Shown: positions 1 to 7,468 of the stretch, piece after piece
Layout: every line of letters starts with the position of its first letter
Position numbering within the stretch: the stretch's first letter is position 1
Source: an uncultured Alphaproteobacteria bacterium
GTDB lineage: Bacteria > Pseudomonadota > Alphaproteobacteria > Caulobacterales > Parvularculaceae
NCBI GenBank assembly: GCA_938003575.1
Contig: CALKYG010000233.1
Span: 1 to 21,825, forward strand
Direction: 5' to 3'
DNA length: 21,825 nucleotides
Made by a program: the position numbers and the translations under genes
Notes under the pieces: model-generated
What the model was told of the DNA's origin: nothing
Seen by the model: only the letters and a program-made list of their open reading frames with translations
Databases searched by the model: none

Positions 1-71
1 AGCAGGGCAGCTTCACCGGCTATCTCAACGAGCCGCGCACCTATGGCGTCACCATGCGCAAGAAGTTCTGA
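1..71 (+). CDS. TonB-dependent receptor, C-terminal end (partial)
   Basis: Only the last 22 codons are in the window, read from base 3 to the TGA at 69-71. They encode a segment containing GYLNEPRTYGVTMRKKF. A 'PRTYGVTMRKKF'-type ending with a terminal Phe is typical of the last beta-strand of TonB-dependent outer-membrane receptors, where the terminal aromatic residue is the signal for the outer-membrane assembly machinery. The substrate cannot be judged from this fragment. A strong terminator follows 19 bases later, so the receptor is the last gene of its transcript. The family call rests on the C-terminal pattern alone. Confidence 0.7.
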   Translation, partial: QGSFTGYLNEPRTYGVTMRKKF

Positions 72-90
72 GCTGACGCGCAATTATGGA

Positions 91-118
91 AAAAGGCGGC
101 CTTCGGGCCGCCTTTTTT
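91..118 (+). terminator. Rho-independent terminator after the TonB receptor
   Basis: A perfect 7-bp GC stem (GGCGGCC at 95-101, GGCCGCC at 106-112) closes a TTCG tetraloop. It is flanked by AAAA at 91-94 and a six-T run at 113-118. This is a textbook intrinsic terminator for the receptor gene ending at 71. The A-tract means it could also work on the other strand. Confidence 0.92.
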
Positions 119-173
119 GTTGCGCCGCGTTGGCGCGATTACCGCACGTTAACGACGATGACAAACGAATGCT

Positions 174-184
174 TAAACCGTTTA
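174..184. promoter_or_regulatory. TAAAC-C-GTTTA dyad upstream of the TadE-like genes
   Basis: An 11-base perfect inverted repeat (TAAAC, one base, GTTTA) lies in an unusually AT-rich patch at about 148-200, within the 160-base gap between the terminator and the first pilus-like gene. It is placed where a promoter or operator would be expected, about 95 bases before the ATG at 279. I could not match it to a named regulator. It is not a full CtrA box (TTAA-N7-TTAA). Function is inferred from position only. Confidence 0.2.
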
Positions 185-278
185 GTTCAAATTGCAGCTA
201 TTCGGAGAACGGCTGAGCGGCGTAGTCGGCTCGTTCCTTCGATGGTCGCCGGAACCGCCGGCGGGAATCGGGCGCACA

Positions 279-827
279 ATGAACGACTCAATGAGAAAGC
301 GCGGCCGCGCGCAATTCCTGAAGTGCAGGGACGGCTCGTCCGCGGTCGAATTCGCGCTGGTGGCGCCGCTGTTCCTGGCTCTGACCTTTTCCGTTCTTGA
401 GGCGGGCTATTTCTTTTTCATCGAATCCGCTGTCGAGGCCGCGAACGCCAAGGCGGCGCGCCTGATCCGAACCGGACAGGCGCAGACGAATTCAATATCG
501 CGCGATGAGTTTTTTAATGAAATCTGCGACGTCGTGAAGCTGTTCGGCGATTGTAATGAGCGCCTCACCGTCGACGTCGCGCGATTTGACTCGTTCGCCG
601 ATCTCGCCGCAGACGCGGCGGCGCCCGTGTGCCGCGACGCCGATCCTGACGATGTCGCCGCCATCCCCTATCAGGCGGGCGGCGAGAGGGACATCGTCCG
701 CGTGCGCGTCTGCTACCTGCACAAGGGGATCAATCCGGGTCTCGGGCTCAATCTTCAAAAAGGGCCGGACGGATCGGTCAAGATGTTTTCGACGACGATC
801 TTCCGCAACGAACCCTATGAATCGTGA
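279..827 (+). CDS. TadE/TadG-like pseudopilin family protein
   Basis: A 182-residue protein with a short basic N-terminus followed by the TadE-like signature: GSSAVEFALVAPLFLALTF, then an aromatic transmembrane stretch to about residue 47. The Glu in AVEFA is the conserved residue of TadE-like pseudopilins, which are membrane-anchored parts of the Flp/Tad pilus machinery. The rest is a periplasmic domain with four Cys (including the EICDV, GDC, VCRD and VCYL segments) that could form disulfides. Start: ATG 279 is chosen; ATG 291 is also possible, and the frame is open back to 192. It is followed after 7 bases by a second TadE/G-like gene, so the two are cotranscribed. No tadA, tadB, tadC, cpaC or flp gene is in view, so the pair may be an outlying part of a Tad locus. 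Confidence 0.82.
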   Translation: MNDSMRKRGRAQFLKCRDGSSAVEFALVAPLFLALTFSVLEAGYFFFIESAVEAANAKAARLIRTGQAQTNSISRDEFFNEICDVVKLFGDCNERLTVDVARFDSFADLAADAAAPVCRDADPDDVAAIPYQAGGERDIVRVRVCYLHKGINPGLGLNLQKGPDGSVKMFSTTIFRNEPYES

Positions 828-834
828 GGCGCAG

Positions 835-1410
835 ATGAGAAGCCGCTCCGTCGCCGTTTCACTCGCCAGCTTCGCCGGTTCTCGCGCCGGTCTCGCCGCC
901 GTTGAATTCGCGTTCATCGCCCCAATCATGATCCTGTTTTTTTTCGGGATCATTGAGGGGTCGGCAGCCTATTCCGCCAATCGCAAAGTGGTGCTTTCAG
1001 CGAACACGCTTGCCGATCTCGTCGCGCAGGAGACTTCGGTTACGAAAGACGGACTTGACGATCTCTTCGAGGGCATGGAGGACGTCATCGACCAGCAGGA
1101 CGTCAATGCGACTTTTCGGGTCGTCAGCATCTATCGCGACGCCGCGACCGGCGACGTCAAGGTGCACTGGAGCCTCGATTCTGACGGCGGCGCTCCCTAT
1201 GCGGCGGGCTCGACGTTCACGGGCGATCTTGATTTCTCGCTCCTTGACGACGCGTCCTCGCTCATTGTCGCGGAAGCTGAGTACGCTTACGCCTCGCCGA
1301 TATCGCACAAGGTGATCGGACCGATAACGATGAAGAAGACCGCGACCCGCTGGCCGCGTCTTGCGCCCAAAATCCAGTTTTGCATCGCCGCCGGTTCGTG
1401 CACGTCATAG
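835..1410 (+). CDS. TadE/TadG-like pilus assembly family protein
   Basis: A 191-residue protein with the same architecture as the gene before it: basic N-terminus, AAVEFAFIAPIMILFFFGII (about residues 20-39) as the TadE-like motif and single transmembrane helix, then a periplasmic domain of about 150 residues. The C-terminus carries two Cys (QFCIAAGSC), which resembles the ends of some minor pseudopilins. Start: ATG 835 has GAGG at 826-829 with 5-base spacing; an alternative ATG at 817 would overlap the previous gene by 11 bases. Its 3' end runs directly into a terminator that serves the convergent gene. Family membership is clear from the motif; whether it is the TadF or TadG equivalent cannot be decided. 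Confidence 0.8.
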   Translation: MRSRSVAVSLASFAGSRAGLAAVEFAFIAPIMILFFFGIIEGSAAYSANRKVVLSANTLADLVAQETSVTKDGLDDLFEGMEDVIDQQDVNATFRVVSIYRDAATGDVKVHWSLDSDGGAPYAAGSTFTGDLDFSLLDDASSLIVAEAEYAYASPISHKVIGPITMKKTATRWPRLAPKIQFCIAAGSCTS

Positions 1411-1435
1411 AAAAACCCCGCCCTTCCGGGCGGGG
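1411..1435 (-). terminator. Intrinsic terminator of the YbjN-family gene
   Basis: A perfect 8-bp stem (CCCCGCCC at 1416-1423, GGGCGGGG at 1428-1435) with a TTCC loop is followed, on the minus strand, by a five-T run (AAAAA at 1411-1415). The T-run is on the minus-strand side, so it terminates the leftward gene ending at 1462. It starts right after the stop codon of the rightward TadE/G-like gene and may also stall that transcript. Confidence 0.85.
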
Positions 1436-1461
1436 CTGCCGGGACCGGCCGTCGCCTGCGG

Positions 1462-2181
1462 CTATTCCGTTATATTTGAAATCTTGTTGCGCGGCGCATT
1501 ATCGGACGAAATCAGCCGGCGAATAAGTTCAGGCGTCGCTTCAAACCCCGCCTGGTGCATCGCGGCCATGGAGCCGTCGGTCGCGACGCGGGCGTCGATG
1601 CCGGCCGTTTCCGCCGACCGGATCGTCAGCGAAGCCGCCGACATGTCGTCAACATAGCCGTCGGCGCTGACCGTCTTTGCGGCTATCTCGTCGCGGAACC
1701 GCTGCGCGAGCGAATAATAGCTGCCGAGCGATGAAGCGATATTGCCGCGCGGAATGCCGTAGTCAGCGATCTCATATCGGCTGAGATACGCGCCGCTGTT
1801 GTCGGAAAACGTTCCGGCGCTGGTGAAGACATACTTCTGATTGAACGCCGACACCGATTGCGGATTGGCGTAGCCGCCAGTGAAAAACGTGACAATGTTG
1901 GCGCCGACGCACCCGGTGTTGTTCGGTCCGAGGCAGGCCAGCGGCACGATATTGAAATTCAGCGACCCGCCGATCGAGGCGGCGATGAAAGGCTGGCCCT
2001 CGTTTGTCCGCCGTTCCTGCCAGACGATGCCGAGTTCGGTGAGCACCGGCCCCAGATTGACGGCGTCGAAATTGGGGACCATGCCTCGAGGATTGGCGAT
2101 GAGGTCGTTCGACTGCGCGCTGGCTGCGCCGGAGGAAAGGGCGAGCGCGCACGCCGCCAGACTGAAAAGCATTCTCGACAT
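1462..2181 (-). CDS. YbjN domain-containing secreted protein
   Basis: A 239-residue protein. The N-terminus (SRMLFSLAACALALSSGAAS then AQS) is a clean signal peptide, so the product is exported. The segment from about residue 40 to 165 has the YbjN pattern: a GPVLTELGI start, a beta-rich middle, then 'VSAFNQKYVFTSAG' and 'DYGIPRGNIASSLGSYYSLAQRFRDEI', matching the family's 'fN…f…d…gv….i…f….fa' ending. YbjN proteins are described as putative sensory or regulatory proteins; the biochemical role is unknown. Start ATG 2181 is chosen because GGTGGGGA lies just upstream and it begins the signal peptide. The open frame continues upstream to 2274 without signal-like features. It is divergent from rsmB with about 120 bases between them. 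Confidence 0.75.
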   Translation of the reverse strand: MSRMLFSLAACALALSSGAASAQSNDLIANPRGMVPNFDAVNLGPVLTELGIVWQERRTNEGQPFIAASIGGSLNFNIVPLACLGPNNTGCVGANIVTFFTGGYANPQSVSAFNQKYVFTSAGTFSDNSGAYLSRYEIADYGIPRGNIASSLGSYYSLAQRFRDEIAAKTVSADGYVDDMSAASLTIRSAETAGIDARVATDGSMAAMHQAGFEATPELIRRLISSDNAPRNKISNITE

Positions 2182-2300
2182 TAAAATCCCCACCGTTTTG
2201 ACTGACCGCGCTGCGGCGGCTCGCGCCCCATCGCCCCACTGACGCCATGCTACCCTGAAAACGTCATAGCGCAAATGCCGCGTGACTTTGCCCCTCCAGC

Positions 2301-3689
2301 ATGGTTGAAGCCCGCTCGATGGACAGACAACGCCCCAAAAACGCGAAAAAGCCGCCTGGAAGTCAGCGCGCCGATGAGCGCCGGAAAGCGCCGCCGGCGC
2401 CGGTTCCCGGGCTGGCGCCGCGACGGGCCGCCCTTGACGTTTTAACGCTTGTCGCCGCGGGCCGGACCCTCGATCAGGCGCTGGAAGACTGCCGCAGCTT
2501 CAATGCTCTCGAAGGGGCCGACCGGGCGCTCGCCCATGCGCTTGCGGCGGGCGTGATGCGCCGGCGCGGGACAATCGATCATGTGATCGGCCTCTATATC
2601 GACCGGCCCATCCCCAAGCGTTCTGCGCGGGCGACAGATGTGCTTCGCCTTGCGGCCGCTCAAAGTCTCTTCCTCGGAACGCCCGACCATGCCGTCGTTT
2701 CGACCGCCGTCGCCCTGACGCAGGAGTTTCGCGAAACCGGCGGGTATGCGGGTCTTGTCAACGCTGTCGCCCGCAAGATCGCCGCCGCCGGCGCCGATGC
2801 GATCGCCGGCCTGCCCGACCGGATTGACACCCCGGGGTGGATGTGGCGCGGCTGGGAGCGGAATTTCGGTCCGGATACGGCGCGCGCGATTGCAAAGGCG
2901 CATCAAAAGGAAGCGCAGACGGACTTGACCCCGCGCAACCGGGACGATGCCGCCGGTTTGGCTTTGAACGCCGACGGACGCGTTTTGCCGACGGGATCGG
3001 TGCGCGTTCCGGCGGGATCAAGAGTTCCGAAACTCAAAGGGTTCAGCGAAGGCGAATGGTGGGTGCAGGACGCAGCGGCCGCGCTTCCCGCACGGCTGCT
3101 TGGCGATGTCGCAGGCCTTGTTGTTTATGATCTTTGCGCCGCCCCGGGCGGCAAGACAATGCAGCTCGCCGCCGCGGGCGCGACAGTCGTCGCCGTCGAC
3201 TCGGAAGGCCTGCGCCTGAAAACGATTGCGGAAAATCTCGCACGCACCAGACTGACGGCCGAAACGGTCAAGGCCGACATTCTCGACTGGACGCCCGCGT
3301 CTCCCGCCGACGCTGTCCTGCTCGACGCGCCGTGCACGGCGACGGGCACGATTCGCCGCCATCCGGACGTGCTCTGGTCGAAAACTGAAGACCAGATGAA
3401 GTCGCTTGCCGCGCTGCAGGCGAAAATGATCGACAAGGCGCTCACCCTGTTGAAGCCTGGCGGGCTTCTCGTCTTTTGCACCTGCTCGCTGCAGCCGGAA
3501 GAAGGCGAGCGGCAAGCGGCCGCCGCCCTTGCCCGCCATTCCGGAATCGAGCGCGTTCCGGTCAGCGCAGCGGAAATCGGCGGCCTCGCAGCCGTGACGC
3601 GCGACGGCGACCTGCGCACGCATCCGGCGCTCTTGCTGGAGGAGGGTGGAATGGACGGGTTTTTCGCCGCTCGGTTCCGCAAGCGTTAA
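2301..3689 (+). CDS. rsmB: 16S rRNA m5C967 methyltransferase RsmB
   Basis: A 462-residue RsmB/NOP2/SUN-family methyltransferase, which makes 5-methylcytosine at 16S rRNA position 967 using SAM. After a basic, low-complexity leader (1-38) comes a NusB-like RNA-binding domain (about 40-170). The Rossmann methyltransferase domain follows: SAM motif DLCAAPGGKT (277-286), motif IV LDAPCTATGT with C345, and motif VI FCTCSLQPEEGE with C395, the likely nucleophile. Both catalytic Cys are present and the length is near the family norm. Start: ATG 2301 is used; ATG 2319 is equally possible, as neither has a clear Shine-Dalgarno sequence. The stop codon is followed by a small AT-rich hairpin (3697-3711). 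Confidence 0.93.
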   Translation: MVEARSMDRQRPKNAKKPPGSQRADERRKAPPAPVPGLAPRRAALDVLTLVAAGRTLDQALEDCRSFNALEGADRALAHALAAGVMRRRGTIDHVIGLYIDRPIPKRSARATDVLRLAAAQSLFLGTPDHAVVSTAVALTQEFRETGGYAGLVNAVARKIAAAGADAIAGLPDRIDTPGWMWRGWERNFGPDTARAIAKAHQKEAQTDLTPRNRDDAAGLALNADGRVLPTGSVRVPAGSRVPKLKGFSEGEWWVQDAAAALPARLLGDVAGLVVYDLCAAPGGKTMQLAAAGATVVAVDSEGLRLKTIAENLARTRLTAETVKADILDWTPASPADAVLLDAPCTATGTIRRHPDVLWSKTEDQMKSLAALQAKMIDKALTLLKPGGLLVFCTCSLQPEEGERQAAAALARHSGIERVPVSAAEIGGLAAVTRDGDLRTHPALLLEEGGMDGFFAARFRKR

Positions 3690-3696
3690 CTGTCTA

Positions 3697-3711
3697 TTTT
3701 GCATAGCAAAA
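3697..3711 (+). terminator. Small hairpin after rsmB (weak terminator candidate)
   Basis: TTTTGC-ATA-GCAAAA is a perfect 6-bp inverted repeat eight bases after the rsmB stop codon. The stem is AT-rich and there is no T-run after it, so it would be weak. It marks the end of the rsmB transcript only tentatively. Confidence 0.25.
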
Positions 3712-3725
3712 CGCTGGCCAGCCCC

Positions 3726-3754
3726 TTGTAAACGGGGACCGAAATCCAGATATT
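3726..3754 (+). promoter_or_regulatory. Candidate sigma-70-type promoter of the BI-1 family gene
   Basis: TTGTAA (3726-3731) and GATATT (3749-3754) are separated by 17 bases. Each matches four of six consensus positions. The predicted start would be near 3761, giving a 5' leader of about 40 bases before ATG 3800. The call rests on pattern and spacing only. Confidence 0.35.
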
Positions 3755-3799
3755 GAGGCACAGGTTTAGGCAACCTTCGAAAGAAAGGCTGATCTCTAC

Positions 3800-4531
3800 A
3801 TGAATGACATTCGCAGGAATTACGGCGCAACGACGGCTCGCGCTGACGGGCTCGCGATCGACCAGGGCCTGCGCCAGTATATGCTGGGCGTCTACAATTA
3901 CATGGCGATGGCGGTCGCCGGCACGGGACTTGTCTCGCTCGCTGTCGCGTCCAATCCCTCACTGGTCGCATCGATCGCCGGCACCCCGCTGAAATGGGTT
4001 CTGTTCGCGGCGATTCTCGGCATAGGCTGGTTCGCGCCGCGGGTGATATTCTCGGGCTCGAAAACAGCCGCCCACGGCCTGTTCTGGATTTACGCGGCGG
4101 CCTGGGGCGCGATGATCGCGCCGATGCTCTTTGCGTTCAACGCCGCCGGCGCCGCGCAGGAAATATACAAGGCCTTCTTCATCACAGCGTCGGTATTCGG
4201 CGCGACCAGCCTCTACGGCTACACGACGAAGAAGGACCTGTCCGGCATGGCGACGTTCCTGTTCATGGCGTCGGTCGGATTGCTGATCGCTATTGTGCTG
4301 AACGTCTTGATATTCAAATCAGGCCTCATGAGTCTCGTGACGTCTTCGGCGGTCGTCCTCGTCTTCTCGGGCGTCACCGCCTATGAGACGCAGATGATCA
4401 AGGAAATGTATCGTGATGGCGGGTCAGCGAACGACCGCGCCGCGATTTTCGGCGCATTTGCCTTGTACGGCTCCTTCGTCACGCTGTTCGTCCATATCCT
4501 GAATATCCTCGGAATCATGCGGAACGACTAA
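3800..4531 (+). CDS. Bax inhibitor-1 / YccA-YbhL family membrane protein
   Basis: A 243-residue integral membrane protein with about seven hydrophobic helices. The N-terminal segment DQGLRQYMLGVYNYMAMAVAGTGLVSLA, the internal SLYGYTTKKDLSG loop, and the C-terminal TAYETQMIKEMY followed by a last helix ending in HILNILGI match the bacterial BI-1 family (UPF0005). Some homologues act as pH-sensitive calcium leak channels, and YccA interacts with FtsH; the role here is not shown. A purine-rich AAGAAAGG lies about 12 bases before ATG 3800. The gene appears to be its own transcription unit, with a candidate promoter before it and a strong terminator after it. Confidence 0.92.
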   Translation: MNDIRRNYGATTARADGLAIDQGLRQYMLGVYNYMAMAVAGTGLVSLAVASNPSLVASIAGTPLKWVLFAAILGIGWFAPRVIFSGSKTAAHGLFWIYAAAWGAMIAPMLFAFNAAGAAQEIYKAFFITASVFGATSLYGYTTKKDLSGMATFLFMASVGLLIAIVLNVLIFKSGLMSLVTSSAVVLVFSGVTAYETQMIKEMYRDGGSANDRAAIFGAFALYGSFVTLFVHILNILGIMRND

Positions 4532-4552
4532 ATCCGCTTCGATTTCAACGGG

Positions 4553-4580
4553 ACCCCCGCCGCGGCGGGGGTTTTCTTTT
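4553..4580 (+). terminator. Strong intrinsic terminator after the BI-1 family gene
   Basis: An 18-base perfect palindrome (4554-4571, CCCCCGCC meeting its complement) is extended by an A-T pair and followed by TTTTCTTTTT. The very GC-rich stem plus T-run makes a convincing rho-independent terminator 21 bases after the stop codon. Confidence 0.92.
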
Positions 4581-4649
4581 TCGCAATGTGAACGGCTGTG
4601 ACGAGAATGCCGCTGGCGTCCGGGCGCGCTTCATGGTGAATCAACCGGC

Positions 4650-5882
4650 ATGACGTCGACCGACCAATCCGGACTGCCGATTTCCAACGCCTGCCGCACG
4701 GCGGCCGCCGGTTATGACTTTTATGTCCGCGAGTTCGTTTCTTACGGATCAAGGCTTCGCGACCTCTTTGCGGTCGCCGAGGCGACGCCGGATTCGGCGC
4801 TGCTGAACGCTCACGCGGCGGCGCTTCACCTCGCCTTTGAGGGTGCAGAAGGATGGTCGCACGCCGCGCCCTTCATCACGCGGATGCGTCAGTCGGAAAA
4901 CGGCATGACCGATCGCGAACGGCTTTTCGCCGCGGCCGTCGAAAGCTGGGCCGCAAAGAATTACCGTCGCGCACTCAAGGCGCTTGACGAACTTACCGTC
5001 AGATGGCCCGCCGATCTTTGCGCCATCAAATGGGGCCAGTATCACGCGTTCAATCTCGGCGACCGGCGCGCCTTGCTTCGCTTCGGGGAGCGAGCGCGCA
5101 TCGTGTTTGAAGATCAGCCTTATGCGCATGGATTGATCGCCTTCGCGCTTGAACAGAACCACCGGCTCGACGAGGCCGAAGAAGAAGGCTTTCGTGCAAC
5201 GGAGATTGCGCTTGACGACGCCTGGGCGCATCACGCCGTCGCGCATGTAATGGAGACAAGGGCGCGCCCCAGGGAGGGCGCGCGCTGGCTCGATCATTGC
5301 GCGCACACATGGGACTGCAAGGGCGTCTTCATTCGCGACCATAATTGGTGGCACGCCGCGCTGTTTCGCCTGGCGCTCGGCAAACCGGGCGAGGCGCTTG
5401 CGATTTATGACCAGCGCCTGTGGGGCGCCTGGCCCGAATTCCCGCAAGAACAGATCGGCGCGGTGTCGATGCTATGGCGGCTCGAAATGCGCGGCGTCGA
5501 TGTCGGCGCGCGCTGGCGGCCGGTGCTCGATCAGGTCCGGCGCAGGGCGGGCGAACACATTCTGCCCTTCCACGATCTCCATTATCTTTTTGCGCTGGCC
5601 CGCGCTGGAGAGCCCGGAGAAGCTGACGCATTCCTTGCGTCCCTGACGCGGCATGCTGAGGATGCCGAGGGGGCCAGCAAGGCGTTCTGGCGCGAAACCG
5701 GCCTGCCCGCCGCCCGCGCCGTCCGGGCGTTTGCGGCGGAGGATTTCGAAACCGCCGCAGAGTCTTTCGCCAAGGCTCTTCCGACGCTTGAACAGGTTGG
5801 CGGCAGCCATGCGCAGCGTCACCTCTTCATCGAGGCTTTTGAGCGGTCAGCCTCGGCCGCGAGCCGCAAAGCCAACGCCTGA
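4650..5882 (+). CDS. TTC38-like tetratricopeptide repeat protein
   Basis: A 410-residue soluble protein with no signal peptide or membrane helix. It is made of helical repeats that resemble the TTC38 (tetratricopeptide repeat protein 38) family found in bacteria and animals. Diagnostic segments are HGLIAFALEQNHRLDEAE and AWAHHAVAHVMETRARPREG, followed by HNWWHAALFRLALGKPGEAL, all at about residues 165-255 and matching the family's His-rich AHHAVAHV and NWWH blocks. The conserved His/Trp pairs suggest more than a plain scaffold, but no enzymatic activity is established for the family that I know of. Start ATG 4650 has no strong Shine-Dalgarno sequence. A hairpin at the stop codon separates it from the RNase D gene. 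Confidence 0.78.
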   Translation: MTSTDQSGLPISNACRTAAAGYDFYVREFVSYGSRLRDLFAVAEATPDSALLNAHAAALHLAFEGAEGWSHAAPFITRMRQSENGMTDRERLFAAAVESWAAKNYRRALKALDELTVRWPADLCAIKWGQYHAFNLGDRRALLRFGERARIVFEDQPYAHGLIAFALEQNHRLDEAEEEGFRATEIALDDAWAHHAVAHVMETRARPREGARWLDHCAHTWDCKGVFIRDHNWWHAALFRLALGKPGEALAIYDQRLWGAWPEFPQEQIGAVSMLWRLEMRGVDVGARWRPVLDQVRRRAGEHILPFHDLHYLFALARAGEPGEADAFLASLTRHAEDAEGASKAFWRETGLPAARAVRAFAAEDFETAAESFAKALPTLEQVGGSHAQRHLFIEAFERSASAASRKANA

Positions 5883-5922
5883 AGGGGGGTCGGCCGGGTC
5901 CCGGCGGGCTTCAGGCGGTTTT
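5877..5922 (+). terminator. Hairpin terminator overlapping the stop of the TTC38-like gene
   Basis: GCCTGAAG (5877-5884), which includes the TGA stop codon, pairs with CTTCAGGC (5909-5916). The inner part can fold further through CCGGG/CCCGG, and GGTTTT follows. The stem is long but the T-run is short (5919-5922), so efficiency is uncertain. Confidence 0.5.
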
Positions 5923-5973
5923 CAGAAATGGCTGGCAGTGTTACAGCGACGCGCGCCGCAATCCAGGAGCTGC

Positions 5974-6585
5974 ATGACGAACTATCTCCACAGGGGCGAT
6001 CTGCCCGCCGGTCTCGATCTTGGTTCATCCGTCGCTGTCGACAGCGAGACTATGGGCCTTATTCCTCATCGCGACCGGCTGTGTGTCGTGCAGCTGTCCT
6101 CGGGCGACGGGAACGCGCATGTCGTGCAGCTCGGGCGACCTTATGACGCCCCGAACCTGAGACGCCTCCTTGAGGACCCCGGTATTCTCAAGATCTTTCA
6201 TTTCGCCCGCTTTGACATCGCCGCCTTTCGCTATTGGCTTAACGTCGAAACAACGCCGGTCTACTGCACGAAAATCGCATCGCGCCTCACCAGAACCTTC
6301 ACCGACCGACACGGCCTGAAGGACCTTGCGCGGGATCTCCTGGGAACGGACCTGTCCAAGCAGCAGCAGACCTCGGACTGGGGCGCTGACACGCTCTCCG
6401 AAGCGCAGATAGAATACGCCGCGTCCGACGTTCTTCATCTTCACGCGCTTAAGGCGAAACTTGACGAAATGCTCGCTCGGGAAGGGCGAACTCACCTTGC
6501 CGAGGCCTGTTTCCGCTTCCTGCCGACGCGGGCGGCGCTTGACCTTGCCGGGTGGGCGGATATCGACATCCTCGCCCATTCGTGA
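5974..6585 (+). CDS. rnd: Ribonuclease D family 3'-5' exonuclease (single-domain)
   Basis: A 203-residue DEDDy-type exonuclease that trims RNA 3' ends in the cytoplasm. The catalytic set is visible: Asp23 and Glu25 in VDSETMGL (Exo I), Asp81 in FHFARFDIAAF (Exo II), and Tyr148/Asp152 in YAASD (Exo III). It holds only the exonuclease domain; the two HRDC domains of E. coli RNase D (about 375 residues) are absent, and this short form is common in alphaproteobacteria. Start ATG 5974 is chosen because AGGAG at 5965-5969 lies 4 bases upstream; the frame is open much further upstream, overlapping the TPR gene, and that part looks non-coding. A terminator follows immediately. Confidence 0.9.
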   Translation: MTNYLHRGDLPAGLDLGSSVAVDSETMGLIPHRDRLCVVQLSSGDGNAHVVQLGRPYDAPNLRRLLEDPGILKIFHFARFDIAAFRYWLNVETTPVYCTKIASRLTRTFTDRHGLKDLARDLLGTDLSKQQQTSDWGADTLSEAQIEYAASDVLHLHALKAKLDEMLAREGRTHLAEACFRFLPTRAALDLAGWADIDILAHS

Positions 6586-6588
6586 GGT

Positions 6589-6611
6589 AAAAGCGCCAGG
6601 CCGGCGCTTTT
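6589..6611 (+). terminator. Intrinsic terminator after rnd
   Basis: AAAAGCGCC (6589-6597) pairs perfectly with GGCGCTTTT (6603-6611) across a 5-base loop. It starts 3 bases after the rnd stop codon. The T-run is only four bases, but the A-T flanks are symmetric. It separates rnd from the lpt operon. Confidence 0.7.
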
Positions 6612-6715
6612 AGCCGGCGTTTCGCCGCAGGCCTTGCGTGAACTCCGGCAAGGGCTGACTATATTGAAATCAAAGAAGAACCGGGCCGCCGCCCGCATGG
6701 CCCGTTCAGGAATTG

Positions 6716-7468
6716 ATGAACGCAACCGTCATCGACACTGCGCCTGAAAGCGAAGCGGCCGCCAGACCCGGGCGAACGAATCGCGGCGCGCTCGACTCGC
6801 TGACGATCCGACGCCGCACCACCGGCGCAGAGGCGGCGGCGCGCGCGTCGCTGATGCGCCGTCTTCGCATCGCGCTGCCTGTCATCGCCCTTGTCCTTAT
6901 TGCAGCGTTCCTCCTCAACACGCGCAGGGGCGGCGGCGATGAAGCCTTCCTTGAGGACTTCGCCGACGTAAATGCGACGACGCAAAGTCTGAGTTCGGCG
7001 AAGCCGCAATTCTCCGGCGTCGACAATCGCGGCAATCCATACGAGATCACCGCCGATTCAGCGAACCAGCAGTCTGAAAACCGGGATCTCGTCGAACTCG
7101 ACAAGCCGCGCGCCGTGACCGCAGGGGTAAAGGTTAATTCCGTCGTCGAAGCGAATGCCGGCGTGTTTGACACCGAAACGAAAACGCTGCTGCTTAAAGA
7201 CGGGGTCACGCTCGAACGGGAAATCGGCCGCGACAATTATGTATTGAGATCAACGTCGGCGACGGTCTCGATCGACGAGCAGACGGTCGATTCGGGAGAC
7301 GGCGTTGAAGGGGAAGGGCCCGGCGGTTCGACGCTTAAGGCCGATCGCATGCAGGCGAACAATCGCGACGGCGTCGTCGTGTTCGAGGGGCACGTCACGA
7401 TGCGGCTTTATCCGAAAGAGAAAGGCGCAGATGCGCCGGAATTGAAAAATGGAGAACCCAATGAATAA
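6716..7468 (+). CDS. lptC: LPS export bitopic protein LptC
   Basis: A 250-residue membrane-anchored periplasmic protein of the LPS transport bridge, which passes LPS from LptB2FG to LptA. A polar, basic cytoplasmic leader of about 48 residues is followed by one transmembrane helix (about 50-68, rich in Ala/Leu/Ile/Val). A beta-jellyroll LptC domain follows (about 90-235, containing PQFSGVDNRGNPYEITADSA and VVFEGHVTMRLYP). Start: ATG 6716 is preferred with AGGA at 6708-6711; a TTG at 6713 directly in front is in frame. The next gene, lptA, overlaps its stop codon by 8 bases. Gene order lptC-lptA-lptB supports the call, since LptC sequences diverge strongly. The leader is longer than in E. coli LptC, as in other alphaproteobacteria. 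Confidence 0.88.
   Translation: MNATVIDTAPESEAAARPGRTNRGALDSLTIRRRTTGAEAAARASLMRRLRIALPVIALVLIAAFLLNTRRGGGDEAFLEDFADVNATTQSLSSAKPQFSGVDNRGNPYEITADSANQQSENRDLVELDKPRAVTAGVKVNSVVEANAGVFDTETKTLLLKDGVTLEREIGRDNYVLRSTSATVSIDEQTVDSGDGVEGEGPGGSTLKADRMQANNRDGVVVFEGHVTMRLYPKEKGADAPELKNGEPNE

Noticed and set aside
171..190. CtrA binding site upstream of the TadE-like genes
   Set aside because: TTAA occurs but the second half-site at 7-base spacing is missing. Only the TAAAC/GTTTA dyad is reported.
3018..3971. Long open frame (317 codons) antisense to rsmB and the start of the BI-1 gene
   Set aside because: It lies opposite well-recognised coding sequence, its translation is Arg/Pro/Gly-rich with no family pattern, and long antisense frames are common at this GC content.
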